This document shows positions 1 through 7,486 of a DNA stretch of 37,099 bases, piece by piece. The notes beneath the pieces are model-generated. The model worked only from the letters and a program-made list of their open reading frames with translations. It was not told the DNA's origin and ran no database searches. The position numbers were made by a program, and so were the translations under genes. Origin of the DNA: Bifidobacterium breve (GTDB lineage Bacteria; Bacteroidota; Bacteroidia; Flavobacteriales; Flavobacteriaceae); NCBI GenBank assembly GCA_943323545.2, contig CALPIE020000011.1:1-37099 (forward strand). The letters are read 5' to 3'. The stretch's first letter is position 1. The number at the start of each line of letters is the position of its first letter.

Positions 1-215
1 GGCATATTCGAAGGTGTTTGATTTTCCCAATCAAAGTTACCAAATTTTCGAAGCCATTCTACAACTGTTTTTCTACATTGAATACCATGCTGCTTTGTAG
101 CTTCTGTTATTGAAACCTTCCCTCGTTCTATTTCTTGAACAATTTGTAATTTAAAAGACATACTGTAGTCTTTTTGGGTGCGCTTTACATAGCGACTTTC
201 TTTAGGGTTTTCCAT
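1..215 (-). CDS. IS3-family transposase OrfA, N-terminal part
   Basis: The reading frame starts with ATG at 215 and runs off the left edge after about 71 codons without a stop. It begins MENPKESRYVKRTQKDYS, continues with a basic helix-turn-helix region (SFKLQIVQEIERGKVSITEA) and then reaches KTVVEWLRKFG. This is the usual start of the small DNA-binding OrfA subunit of IS3-type transposases, which binds the element ends. In intact elements it is joined to the DDE catalytic OrfB by programmed frameshifting. The call rests on this N-terminal HTH and on the adjacent IS-like end. Only the part inside the window can be assessed. Confidence 0.72.
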   Translation of the reverse strand, partial: MENPKESRYVKRTQKDYSMSFKLQIVQEIERGKVSITEATKQHGIQCRKTVVEWLRKFGNFDWENQTPSNM

Positions 216-254
216 AAGGATACTTTTTGTGTATCGCTATTTCAGGACAAGACA
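1..254 (-). mobile_element. Right end of an IS3-family insertion sequence (partial)
   Basis: The left window edge cuts through an insertion sequence. It carries the start of an OrfA-like transposase reading leftwards and then a short non-coding end. The end carries the outward sequence TGTCCTGAAATAGCG (minus strand, from 249), which resembles terminal inverted repeats of IS3-family elements in flavobacteria. The exact terminus is either 249 or 254, since both give a CA end on the plus strand. The other end and OrfB lie outside the window, so neither the target duplication nor completeness can be judged. Confidence 0.7.
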
Positions 255-261
255 TTAATTC

Positions 262-297
262 AAAAAAAAACCTCTCAAGAAATTGAGAGGTTTTTTT
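262..297. terminator. Bidirectional intrinsic terminator
   Basis: A perfect 8-bp stem, CCTCTCAA (271-278) with TTGAGAGG (283-290), closes a GAAA loop. It is flanked by an A-run on the left and a T-run on the right, so it can work in both directions. It lies 13 bases beyond the anmK stop codon and is best read as the anmK terminator. It also shields anmK from the insertion sequence. Confidence 0.88.
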
Positions 298-310
298 AAT
301 TTGGAGATTT

Positions 311-1375
311 TCAATTAAAGATAATGCCAGAACTATGATCTCTTTCCGCTCCAGTTACACTGCTCAAAACATTTATTTCATTTCGTAATTTTAAAACTCC
401 TAACAATCCAAATATTAACGCTTCTTTGAATTCTAAAATTTTAGTATCAGGGATTATGATTTTAATTTTTGGCAAATAAAATTGGATTCGTTCTACTAAG
501 AAATCATTATAAGCACCGCCGCCTGTAATCAATAGTTTGCCTTCTTTTCGCGGTAATGCATTTCCAATTTGTATGGCAATATGTTCCGTAAAAGTGCACA
601 TTTTATCCGCTACATTTATAGAACAATTTTCAATTAATGGAAGTACAATCTCTTTTACAAACTCATAGCCAAGTGATTTTGGAAATGATTTTTTATAATA
701 ATCCAATTCATTTAACGTATGTAATAATTCCGTATTAATTTTTCCTGAACGGGCAAGTTTTCCTTTATCATCATAATCCAAACCTAATGTGTTGGAATAG
801 AAATTCAAAACGGTATTGACAGGGGAAATATCGAAAGCAATTCTTTTCCCTTCATTTTCAAAGGATATATTAGAAAATCCACCGAGATTCAAACAATAAT
901 CATACTCAGAAAATAAAATGCGATCTCCAATCGGAACCAATGGAGCACCTTGGCCGCCCAATTGTACATCTTGAACTCTAAAATCACAAACAACTTTTTC
1001 ACCAATAATTGTTTTCAATTGTGGGAGGTTGCCAATTTGTAAAGTAAAGCCGCTTTGAGGTTGGTGCAAAATAGTATGCCCATGTGAACAAACAGCATCA
1101 AGATTTTTAATATCGTATTTAGAAATAAAATTTTTAATTATATTTCCTAAAAACACAGTGTAACTTTCGTTTAATGCTTTAAGCGCTTCTTGAGAATAAT
1201 CAACAGCCACTTTAAGTTTGTTTAACCAAATTATAGGATAAGAAATGGTTTCACTTTCGTGGATTTTAAACGTCCATTTGCCATTGTGAACAGTAAATTG
1301 AATATGCGCCAAATCAATTCCATCTAGCGATGTCCCAGACATTACTCCAATAACATTATAGGATTCTTTAAACAT
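311..1375 (-). CDS. anmK: Anhydro-N-acetylmuramic acid kinase
   Basis: AnmK phosphorylates and hydrolyses 1,6-anhydro-N-acetylmuramic acid to MurNAc-6-phosphate, a cytoplasmic step of peptidoglycan recycling. The protein has 354 residues, close to the family's usual 360-390. It shows the ATPase-fold phosphate loop GVMSGTSLDGID at residues 10-21, a conserved HGHTILHQP near residue 100, DFRVQDVQLGGQGAPLVP, and the late glycine-rich LLITGGGAYN segment. The ATG start at 1375 directly precedes the conserved N-terminus. The gene is monocistronic, divergent from the acyl-CoA dehydrogenase, and ends at a strong terminator. Nothing in it looks broken. Confidence 0.95.
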   Translation of the reverse strand: MFKESYNVIGVMSGTSLDGIDLAHIQFTVHNGKWTFKIHESETISYPIIWLNKLKVAVDYSQEALKALNESYTVFLGNIIKNFISKYDIKNLDAVCSHGHTILHQPQSGFTLQIGNLPQLKTIIGEKVVCDFRVQDVQLGGQGAPLVPIGDRILFSEYDYCLNLGGFSNISFENEGKRIAFDISPVNTVLNFYSNTLGLDYDDKGKLARSGKINTELLHTLNELDYYKKSFPKSLGYEFVKEIVLPLIENCSINVADKMCTFTEHIAIQIGNALPRKEGKLLITGGGAYNDFLVERIQFYLPKIKIIIPDTKILEFKEALIFGLLGVLKLRNEINVLSSVTGAERDHSSGIIFN

Positions 1376-1395
1376 TGGCTAAAATTACGAAAACG

Positions 1396-1426
1396 TTTGA
1401 AATTTAATATTTAATAATTACTTTTG
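1396..1426 (+). promoter_or_regulatory. Bacteroidota-type promoter of the acyl-CoA dehydrogenase gene
   Basis: TTTG (1396-1399) is followed after 19 nt by TACTTTTG (1419-1426). This fits the TTTG-N19-TAnnTTTG consensus of Bacteroidota primary sigma factor promoters perfectly. Transcription would start near 1431, giving a leader of about 30 nt before the ATG at 1462. Confidence 0.75.
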
Positions 1427-1461
1427 TCCTCACTTTTAAGAACAAATAACCTTACAAAAAT

Positions 1462-2601
1462 ATGGATTTTAATCTTACCGAAGAACATTTAATGATTCAA
1501 CAGGCAGCTAAAGATTTTGCAGTTGCTGAGTTGTTGCCTGGGGTAATTGAAAGAGATGAATTTTCAAAATTTCCAACCGAGCAAGTGAAAATGATGGGTG
1601 AACTTGGGTTACTGGGTATGATGGTAGATCCAAAATATGGCGGATCAGGTTTAGATAGTATTTCCTATGTTTTAGCCATGACCGAAATCGCAAAAGTAGA
1701 CGCGTCTGCCGCAGTAATCATGTCGGTGAACAACTCTCTTGTTTGTGCCGGAATGGAAAAATATTGCAACGAAGAACAAAAGATGAAATATTTAGTTCCG
1801 CTTGCGAAAGGAGAAGTTATCGGTGCTTTTTGTTTGTCTGAACCAGAAGCGGGAAGTGATGCAACTTCTCAAAAAACAACTGCAATTGATAAAGGAGATC
1901 ATTATTTATTAAACGGTACTAAAAACTGGATTACTAATGGTGCTACTGCATCAACATATTTAGTAATAGCACAAACGGATATTGATAAAGGACATAAAGG
2001 TATCAACGCTTTTATTGTTGAAAAAGGATGGACTGGTTTTGAAATCGGTCCGAAAGAAAAGAAGATGGGAATCCGCGGAAGCGATACGCATTCACTTATG
2101 TTTACCGATGTAAAGGTGCCTAAAGAAAATAGAATTGGTGAAGATGGATTTGGATTTTCTTTTGCCATGAATGTCTTAAATGGTGGAAGAATCGGAATCG
2201 CCTCTCAAGCACTCGGAATTGCAACAGGTGCTTATGAATTGGCATTAGTCTATTCTCAACAGCGTAAAGCGTTTGGTAAAGAGATTTTTAAACACCAAGC
2301 AATTGCTTTCAAGTTGGCAGATATGTACGTTAAAGTTACTGCTGCACGTTTATTAGTCTTAAAAGCAGCTTGCGAAAAGGACGAAGGTAAAGATATTGCA
2401 CATTCTGGTGCGATGGCAAAATTATATGCTTCTGAAATTGCATTGGAAGTTGCTAATGAAGCGGTTCAAATTCATGGTGGAAACGGATATGTTGCCGAAT
2501 ACCATGTAGAACGAATGATGCGTGATTCTAAAATCACTCAGATTTATGAAGGAACTTCTGAAATTCAAAGAATTGTAATTTCTAGAGGTTTGGTTTCGTA
2601 A
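1462..2601 (+). CDS. Acyl-CoA dehydrogenase, short-chain (butyryl-CoA dehydrogenase-like)
   Basis: A 379-residue FAD-dependent acyl-CoA dehydrogenase that would oxidise acyl-CoA to the trans-2-enoyl-CoA in fatty-acid or amino-acid breakdown, passing electrons to ETF. The length is typical of the short/branched-chain group. The first family signature is GAFCLSEPEAGSD at residues 121-133. The C-terminal QIYEGTSEIQR carries Glu363 at the position of the catalytic base in short-chain enzymes, and VQIHGGNGY precedes it. The gene stands alone between a consensus promoter and a downstream hairpin terminator. The exact chain-length preference cannot be read from sequence by eye. Confidence 0.93.
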   Translation: MDFNLTEEHLMIQQAAKDFAVAELLPGVIERDEFSKFPTEQVKMMGELGLLGMMVDPKYGGSGLDSISYVLAMTEIAKVDASAAVIMSVNNSLVCAGMEKYCNEEQKMKYLVPLAKGEVIGAFCLSEPEAGSDATSQKTTAIDKGDHYLLNGTKNWITNGATASTYLVIAQTDIDKGHKGINAFIVEKGWTGFEIGPKEKKMGIRGSDTHSLMFTDVKVPKENRIGEDGFGFSFAMNVLNGGRIGIASQALGIATGAYELALVYSQQRKAFGKEIFKHQAIAFKLADMYVKVTAARLLVLKAACEKDEGKDIAHSGAMAKLYASEIALEVANEAVQIHGGNGYVAEYHVERMMRDSKITQIYEGTSEIQRIVISRGLVS

Positions 2602-2671
2602 TATAGTCACGTCACTTAGAGTGATTTTGTAGCGGTCCGAAAAAATTGTATCGAGAAGCTTTTAAACAAAT

Positions 2672-2707
2672 AAAAAACCTTTCATTGTTAACATTGAAAG
2701 GTTTTTT
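2672..2707. terminator. Intrinsic terminator after the acyl-CoA dehydrogenase gene
   Basis: CCTTTCA (2678-2684) pairs with TGAAAGG (2695-2701). The stem is extended across one T-T mismatch by TGTT/AACA. An A-run precedes and a T-run follows, so it may act in both directions. It separates the dehydrogenase gene from the Crp/Fnr regulator. Confidence 0.85.
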
Positions 2708-2745
2708 CATTTGTAATTATTATTATATTTACGCAAAGAATTGAA

Positions 2746-3423
2746 ATGTCAGAAGAATTAAAATATTGGTATTTACGTGATCACAAATTATTTTGGACAT
2801 TAAGCATGTCGCAAATTAAGCAATTGTGCATTATCGTTGGATACAAAAAAGCCAAAAAAGGCGACATAATTTATTTCTCTTCTTCCGATGTGCCTCGTGT
2901 TTTTTTACTCAAAAAAGGGAATATTAAAATTGTTTCTGTCGATGAAGATGGAAATGAAACCATAAAAGACATCATTCAAAAAGGTGATTTGTTTGGCGAA
3001 TTAGAACTCGATAGCGACAGAAACTCCAACGAATATGCAAAAGCACTCACCGATGAAGTGGCAATTTGCAGTTTTCTGCTCTCGGATTTTGAGAATCTAT
3101 TGTTGCAAAACCCTAGTTTGGCATTGTCTTATACCAAATTCGTTGGGCTAAAAATGAAACGTATTAAAAACAGTTATGCCAACTTAATGTCTAAAGATGC
3201 CAAAACACGATTACTCAATTTCCTAAAAGACTGGGCAGAAAAAGAGGGTAGAAAAGACGGTAATAGAATAATTATAGAAAACTTCCTCACCCAAAACGAT
3301 ATTGCTCAAATCATTTGTACGTCTCGCCAAACGGCTACTTCATTATTAAATGAATTAGAAGAAAATGGTGTTATGCACTACGGACGTAAAGAAATTATAA
3401 TAGAAGACATTACTAAACTTTAA
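2746..3423 (+). CDS. Crp/Fnr-family transcriptional regulator
   Basis: A 225-residue regulator with an N-terminal cyclic-nucleotide-type beta-roll (about 33-125, including KKGNIKIVSVDEDGNE and GDLFGELEL). A long dimerisation helix follows, then a C-terminal winged helix (about 178-220) with recognition helix TSRQTATSLLNEL at 192-204. The recognition helix keeps the Arg that CRP uses but has Gln after it. The phosphate-binding cassette after GELEL lacks the usual R-S/T-A, so cAMP is unlikely to be the ligand. There is no N-terminal cysteine cluster for an FNR-type iron-sulfur centre; the cysteines (28, 108, 191) are scattered. It sits directly upstream of the DM13/YHS genes, whose promoters share a palindromic site, so it is the natural candidate to control them. 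The signal sensed is unknown. Confidence 0.92.
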   Translation: MSEELKYWYLRDHKLFWTLSMSQIKQLCIIVGYKKAKKGDIIYFSSSDVPRVFLLKKGNIKIVSVDEDGNETIKDIIQKGDLFGELELDSDRNSNEYAKALTDEVAICSFLLSDFENLLLQNPSLALSYTKFVGLKMKRIKNSYANLMSKDAKTRLLNFLKDWAEKEGRKDGNRIIIENFLTQNDIAQIICTSRQTATSLLNELEENGVMHYGRKEIIIEDITKL

Positions 3424-3440
3424 GATTATTTTGTTTGAAA

Positions 3441-3485
3441 TGTAAACTACCCGACATTTCCTAATCTTTAATAGAAATAGCTTTG
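3441..3485 (+). promoter_or_regulatory. Putative Crp/Fnr site plus promoter in front of the DM13 operon
   Basis: TGTAAACTACCCGACA (3441-3456) is an imperfect TGT-N10-ACA palindrome. A good -7 element, TAGCTTTG (3478-3485), starts 21 nt after it. If transcription starts near 3490, the site is centred near -41.5 and takes the place of a clear TTTG -33 box. The same 16-mer (one base different) with the same 21-nt spacing occurs at 5302-5346. Binding by the neighbouring regulator is inferred. Confidence 0.68.
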
Positions 3486-3507
3486 TTTCACTTTAAAAAC
3501 AATTGCT

Positions 3508-3918
3508 ATGAAAAAAGTCTTATATGTATTACCCATTTTATTCTTTGTTGTTTCCTGTCAAGAAGAAGGAATATTAACAAGAGAAAGAGAAAAAGTTGAA
3601 TTAAATCCGTCTGCAGTATTAAAGTATTACGGTTCCTTTGTTCCCACTTCTGGTATTTCAGTTACAGGTGAAGCCAAAATTTATTTAGAAAATGGACAAT
3701 ATAAAGTGGTTTTAGATAACTTTAGTATTTCTAGTGGTCCAGATTTAAAAGTCTATTTATCTAAAGCTGCCACACCAACCCAATTTGTTAACTTGGGTAA
3801 TTTAACTTCACAAACGGTGTATCCAATTCCACAAACCGTCAATGTAGCCGAATATTCGCATGTTCTTATTCATTGTCAACAGTACAATCATTTGTTTGCA
3901 ATAGCATTATTAAATTAA
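3508..3918 (+). CDS. DM13-domain lipoprotein
   Basis: A 136-residue lipoprotein. The signal peptide ends in the lipobox VVSC with Cys17 as the lipidated residue. It is followed by QEE, an acidic stretch compatible with a Bacteroidota lipoprotein surface-export signal. The rest is a single DM13 domain, from YYGSFVPTSGISVTGEAKIY through GPDLKVYLSK to VLIHCQQYNHLFAIALL, with the domain's conserved cysteine at 123. DM13 domains are predicted to take part in redox or electron-transfer reactions through that cysteine; this is prediction, not proven chemistry. It is the first gene of an apparent operon with the barrel protein and the first YHS gene, behind the putative Crp/Fnr site. Confidence 0.85.
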   Translation: MKKVLYVLPILFFVVSCQEEGILTREREKVELNPSAVLKYYGSFVPTSGISVTGEAKIYLENGQYKVVLDNFSISSGPDLKVYLSKAATPTQFVNLGNLTSQTVYPIPQTVNVAEYSHVLIHCQQYNHLFAIALLN

Positions 3919-3927
3919 AATTAATCC

Positions 3928-4827
3928 ATGAAAAAGATAATTCTAGGCGTATTGTTTTTGTTTGTTGCAAATACAATAAACGCACAAGGTTGCAGTGATG
4001 CTGGTATTTGTTCCATAAACAAAGGATTTGTTAACGATAGCATTTCGTTTAAGAATAGTATTGAATATGCAGCGATTTATAGTCAAGGTGAAGCCGATGT
4101 TCAATACTTGCTTCACAATGTTTCTTACACAAAACAGTTCAATGAACGCTTTTCATTTTCAAGTAGGGTTACACTTTCAACAGCTAACGGAAGCTTCGGA
4201 ACTCGCACACAACTTGGCGATGCATTCTTAATAGGTAACTATACTTTCAAAGAAAAAAAGAACAAACAATGGAGTACACTTTTTGGATTTAAATTTCCGT
4301 TTACAGCTTCTAATTTAAAAATTAACGGCTATTCTTTACCGATGGATTATCAATCTAGTTTGGGAACTGTTGATGTTTTTTTAGGAACTAGTTTACATTA
4401 TGAACGTTGGGATTTTAATGGAGCTATTCAAATTCCTATTGTCAATTTAAATAAAAACTCTTATTTCAAAGATTTTGGTGGAACCGATGATTTCCCATCA
4501 ACTAATTTATTTGAGCGTAAACCCGATGCCTTGTTGAGAGCTACTTATTCCACAAAAACACCTAATAAGAAATTTACATTTAAACCTAATGTTTTATTCA
4601 TTTATCATCTTGGTGAAGATAGTTATGAAAACATTTTTGGACAAAGAGAAAGCATAAAAGGATCTGAAGGATTAACCATAAACGGAAACCTTATTTCGGC
4701 TTATCATATTAATATACAAAACCAAATCGAGTTATCGTTGGCAACACCATTTGTATTTCGTGATATTCGTCCAGACGGATTAACACGAAGTTTTGTTCTA
4801 GGACTTCAATATAAATACTCATTTTAA
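3928..4827 (+). CDS. Putative outer-membrane beta-barrel (transporter-like) protein
   Basis: A 299-residue exported protein with a clear signal peptide ending INA (cleavage near residue 19). The mature N-terminus carries a cysteine pair in GCSDAGIC. The rest consists of alternating aromatic/hydrophobic strands with turns and ends in LGLQYKYSF, with a terminal Phe as in many outer-membrane barrels. It resembles loosely defined porin or 'transporter' barrel families; I cannot assign a substrate. It starts 9 bases after the DM13 stop and 19 bases precede the first YHS gene, so all three are probably cotranscribed. The cysteine pair could bind metal or form a disulfide, but this is a guess. Confidence 0.7.
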   Translation: MKKIILGVLFLFVANTINAQGCSDAGICSINKGFVNDSISFKNSIEYAAIYSQGEADVQYLLHNVSYTKQFNERFSFSSRVTLSTANGSFGTRTQLGDAFLIGNYTFKEKKNKQWSTLFGFKFPFTASNLKINGYSLPMDYQSSLGTVDVFLGTSLHYERWDFNGAIQIPIVNLNKNSYFKDFGGTDDFPSTNLFERKPDALLRATYSTKTPNKKFTFKPNVLFIYHLGEDSYENIFGQRESIKGSEGLTINGNLISAYHINIQNQIELSLATPFVFRDIRPDGLTRSFVLGLQYKYSF

Positions 4828-4846
4828 CACTTATAAAATAAATATT

Positions 4847-5278
4847 ATGAAAAAACTAATTTTAATGCTATTTATAGCAATTGGCTCAATTCAAACGCAT
4901 GCTCAAAATCAATTTCTGAAAAACGGAGAAGCACTACAAGGTTATGATCCGGTAGCCTATTTTGAAAGTAACAAACCAATAAAAGGAGACAAAGAAATCA
5001 GTACAACTTATAATGGTGCCGTTTATCACTTTTCTTCAGAAAAAAATAAAGAAACCTTTTTGAAAAAACCTGCCCAATATGAACCTCAATTTGGTGGCTA
5101 TTGTGCCTATGGCGTTTCAGAAAATCATAACTCACCAACCGATCCTCAAGCTTTTACAATTGTTGATGATAAGTTGTATTTAAACTATAATTTAAAAGTA
5201 AAAGAATTGTGGTCAAAAGACCGTGAAGAACGCATTAAGAAAGCCAATGAGAATTGGAAAGAACTAAGTAAAGAATAA
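4847..5278 (+). CDS. Exported YHS-domain protein (first copy)
   Basis: A 143-residue protein with signal peptide MKKLILMLFIAIGSIQTHAQ and one YHS domain. The hallmarks are ALQGYDPVAYF (29-39), HFSSEKNKETFLKKP and YEPQFGGYCAYGVS, followed by a basic, Lys/Glu-rich C-terminal helix. YHS domains in other proteins are associated with metal handling, especially copper, but the periplasmic stand-alone form has no settled function. It is the third gene of the DM13 operon. The next gene is a clear paralog behind its own promoter. The conserved Cys in GGYCAYG is a plausible functional residue. Confidence 0.85.
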   Translation: MKKLILMLFIAIGSIQTHAQNQFLKNGEALQGYDPVAYFESNKPIKGDKEISTTYNGAVYHFSSEKNKETFLKKPAQYEPQFGGYCAYGVSENHNSPTDPQAFTIVDDKLYLNYNLKVKELWSKDREERIKKANENWKELSKE

Positions 5279-5301
5279 ATTTTCAACTTTTTTGCCTTAA
5301 A

Positions 5302-5346
5302 TGTAAACTACCTGACAAACAACATTTTTAATCTAAAATATCTTTG
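5302..5346 (+). promoter_or_regulatory. Second copy of the putative Crp/Fnr site plus promoter
   Basis: TGTAAACTACCTGACA (5302-5317) differs by one base from the site before the DM13 gene. It is again exactly 21 nt from a -7 element, TATCTTTG (5339-5346). The bases between site and -7 element are not conserved between the two promoters, which argues that the 16-mer and the spacing are under selection. It drives the second YHS gene and DoxX gene separately from the first operon. Confidence 0.7.
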
Positions 5347-5376
5347 TATCAACAAAATAAATAAATTTATATAATA

Positions 5377-5838
5377 ATGAAAAAATCAATTTTAATCTTA
5401 TTCGTTGTCTTATCATCATCAATAAGTTTTGCACAGTCAGCTGCAAAAAGAGTAAAAGAATTCAATTTAGAAAACAAAGTAGCCCTTCAGGGATATGATC
5501 CTGTAGCTTACTTTACACAGAAGAAAGCCGTGAAGGGTAAAAAGGAATTGGTAGCTTCCTCTGAAGGAGTAATTTATAATTTCTCAACACAAGCCAACAA
5601 AGAAGCATTTATTAAAAATCCAGTTAACTATGAACCTCAATATGGTGGATGGTGTGCTTATGCCATGGGCGCTAATGGTGAGAAAGTAGAAGTTGATCCA
5701 GGTACTTTTAAAATTATAAACGGAAAACTGTTTTTGTTTTACAATGCCTACTTTAATAACACCTTGAAATCATGGAATAAAGATGAGGCTAATCTTAACA
5801 AAAAAGCAGATGCCAACTGGAAAAAATTTATCAACTAA
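5377..5838 (+). CDS. Exported YHS-domain protein (second copy)
   Basis: A 153-residue paralog of the preceding gene. It has signal peptide MKKSILILFVVLSSSISFAQ, then ALQGYDPVAYF (about 36-46), NFSTQANKEAFIKNP and YEPQYGGWCAYAMG. It differs from the first copy in an extra N-terminal linker and an insertion after the cysteine (NGEKVEVDPGTF). It is therefore a diverged duplicate, not a recent copy. It has its own promoter with the shared operator and runs into the DoxX-like gene 15 bases downstream. Function in the periplasm is unknown; metal or redox handling is inferred from the domain and neighbours. Confidence 0.85.
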   Translation: MKKSILILFVVLSSSISFAQSAAKRVKEFNLENKVALQGYDPVAYFTQKKAVKGKKELVASSEGVIYNFSTQANKEAFIKNPVNYEPQYGGWCAYAMGANGEKVEVDPGTFKIINGKLFLFYNAYFNNTLKSWNKDEANLNKKADANWKKFIN

Positions 5839-5853
5839 TCAAAAATTTATCAA

Positions 5854-6243
5854 ATGAAAAACCCTATTTTTATTTGGATTATTAAACTTGCAGCAGTTGT
5901 AATCCTTGTTCAAACATTATATTTTAAATTCTCAGGAGCAGAAGAAAGCGTTTATATTTTTACCACTCTTGGAATAGAACCTTACGGAAGAATTGGATCT
6001 GGTGTTGTAGAATTAATTGCTTCCATTCTAATTTTAATGCCACGCACAACTTTACTCGGTGCTTTACTTGGATTAGGAACCATGGCTGGAGCAATATTTT
6101 CACATCTACTGTTTTTAGGTATAGAAGTGAAAAACGATGGTGGAACTCTTTTTATTTTAGCAATAATTACGTTTCTTTGTTGTTTGCTATTGATTTACAA
6201 TCAAAAAAGTAAAATTCCAGATTTGTTGAAATTTAAACTATAA
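5854..6243 (+). CDS. DoxX/MauE-like four-helix membrane protein
   Basis: A 129-residue integral membrane protein with four predicted transmembrane helices at about 8-26, 47-62, 65-89 and 98-116. The pattern KLAAVVILVQTLYFKFSGAEES, then GIEPYGRIGSGVVELIASILIL, matches DoxX-like proteins, whose members support thiol oxidation and electron transfer. It starts 15 bases after the second YHS gene and is probably cotranscribed with it. This would put a redox-type membrane partner next to the periplasmic YHS proteins. The specific activity is unknown. Confidence 0.8.
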   Translation: MKNPIFIWIIKLAAVVILVQTLYFKFSGAEESVYIFTTLGIEPYGRIGSGVVELIASILILMPRTTLLGALLGLGTMAGAIFSHLLFLGIEVKNDGGTLFILAIITFLCCLLLIYNQKSKIPDLLKFKL

Positions 6244-6297
6244 TTTAAATCCGTAATCGGTTAAAAATTCGTAAATAGAAATAATTCATTACTTAAT

Positions 6298-6786
6298 ATG
6301 TTAATTCCTTCCATACAAAATACATTAAACGAGTTGTCCGACTTGTTGGCTCAATTATCGAAAGAAGATTATACTTCACCTTGTTACGGTTTGAGCAATG
6401 CTACTATTGGAGAGCATACACGACATATTATTGAAATGTTTCAATGTTTAGAAAATCAATATGAAAATGGTATTATTAATTACGATTTGCGTAAAAGAGA
6501 TTATCAAATTCAAACAGATGCTAATTTTGCAATAGAATCAATAAATACCATATTGAATCAACTAAACAAATCCAATAAAAATTTACAATTACAACAAATA
6601 GTTGATGGTGAAGAATTGCTAATTGATAGCAACTTTAATCGTGAATTGCTTTATAATTTAGAACACTGTATTCATCATCAAGCGCTAATAAAAGTGGCTA
6701 TTATACAAATGGATCACATACAAATTGGTAACAACTTTGGAGTAGCTCGATCTACAATTGAATATAAAAAACAATGTGCACAGTAA
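6298..6786 (+). CDS. DinB-like four-helix-bundle protein
   Basis: A 162-residue protein of the DinB/YfiT superfamily, a four-helix bundle that often holds a divalent metal through three histidines. Candidate ligands are the histidines of IGEHTRHIIEMF (near residue 40) and of LEHCIHHQALIKVAI near the C-terminus. Some family members are metal-dependent thiol S-transferases; whether this one is cannot be told from sequence alone. Its last 13 bases overlap the next gene, the first link of a tightly packed four-gene unit up to 9168. Confidence 0.78.
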   Translation: MLIPSIQNTLNELSDLLAQLSKEDYTSPCYGLSNATIGEHTRHIIEMFQCLENQYENGIINYDLRKRDYQIQTDANFAIESINTILNQLNKSNKNLQLQQIVDGEELLIDSNFNRELLYNLEHCIHHQALIKVAIIQMDHIQIGNNFGVARSTIEYKKQCAQ

Positions 6787-7484
6787 GTTTTGTAAATGCT
6801 AATGGCAAAATCATCATTACCTCTAATCGTGATGAAAAAGTACTTCGGCCTAATGCCATTGAACCAAAAAATTACTTAATCAACAATAAAAAAATTTTTT
6901 TTCCAAAAGACCAAAAGGCTGGTGGAACTTGGTATGCAGTTGATGAATATTCTAATATAGTAGTTTTACTAAATGGTGCAGATCAAAAACATGTTGCTAC
7001 CGGTAATTATAGAAAAAGTAGAGGGTTAATCGTTTTGGATATAATTGGAAGTCAATCTCCTTTTGAGGAATGGACTTCAATAGATTTAAATAATATTGAA
7101 CCTTTTACATTGGTGTTGTTTGAAAATCATAATTTGTTTCAATTGAGATGGAATGGTGAAGCAAAACACACTTTACAATTAGACTCAAATCAAAATTATA
7201 TTTGGTCTTCATCGACTTTGTATTCAAAAGAAATAAGAGATCAAAGAGCCAATTGGTTTGCTACATTTATCGATACAATACCTTCAGTAAATGAAATAGA
7301 AATGTTTAATTTTCATCGGTATACAGAAGGTGATAATAAAGAACACGGTTTGGTCATTAATAGGAATGATGTTTTGAAAACTTTGAGTATTACACAAACG
7401 GTTATTTATAAAAATAAAGTAGTACTATCGCACTACGATTTACAAGATCAAGCTGCTTTTACCAATTCCTTTATTACTTTATAA
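6774..7484 (+). CDS. NRDE-family (TANGO2-like) protein
   Basis: A 236-residue protein beginning MCTVSFV with the eponymous NRDE motif at residues 18-21 (TSNRDEKVLRP), then GGTWYAVDEYSNIVVLLNG. This is the NRDE/TANGO2 family, whose N-terminal Cys2 and fold recall N-terminal nucleophile hydrolases. Human TANGO2 has been linked to haem handling and lipid metabolism, but the bacterial role is unsettled. The start overlaps the DinB-like gene by 13 bases and the stop lies 2 bases before the next start, so coupling is likely. Confidence 0.88.
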   Translation: MCTVSFVNANGKIIITSNRDEKVLRPNAIEPKNYLINNKKIFFPKDQKAGGTWYAVDEYSNIVVLLNGADQKHVATGNYRKSRGLIVLDIIGSQSPFEEWTSIDLNNIEPFTLVLFENHNLFQLRWNGEAKHTLQLDSNQNYIWSSSTLYSKEIRDQRANWFATFIDTIPSVNEIEMFNFHRYTEGDNKEHGLVINRNDVLKTLSITQTVIYKNKVVLSHYDLQDQAAFTNSFITL

Positions 7485-7486
7485 TT

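Noticed and set aside
2710..2731. TTTG and TATATTTA as a promoter for the Crp/Fnr gene
   Set aside because: The spacing of 10 nt between them is far from the 17-23 nt needed.
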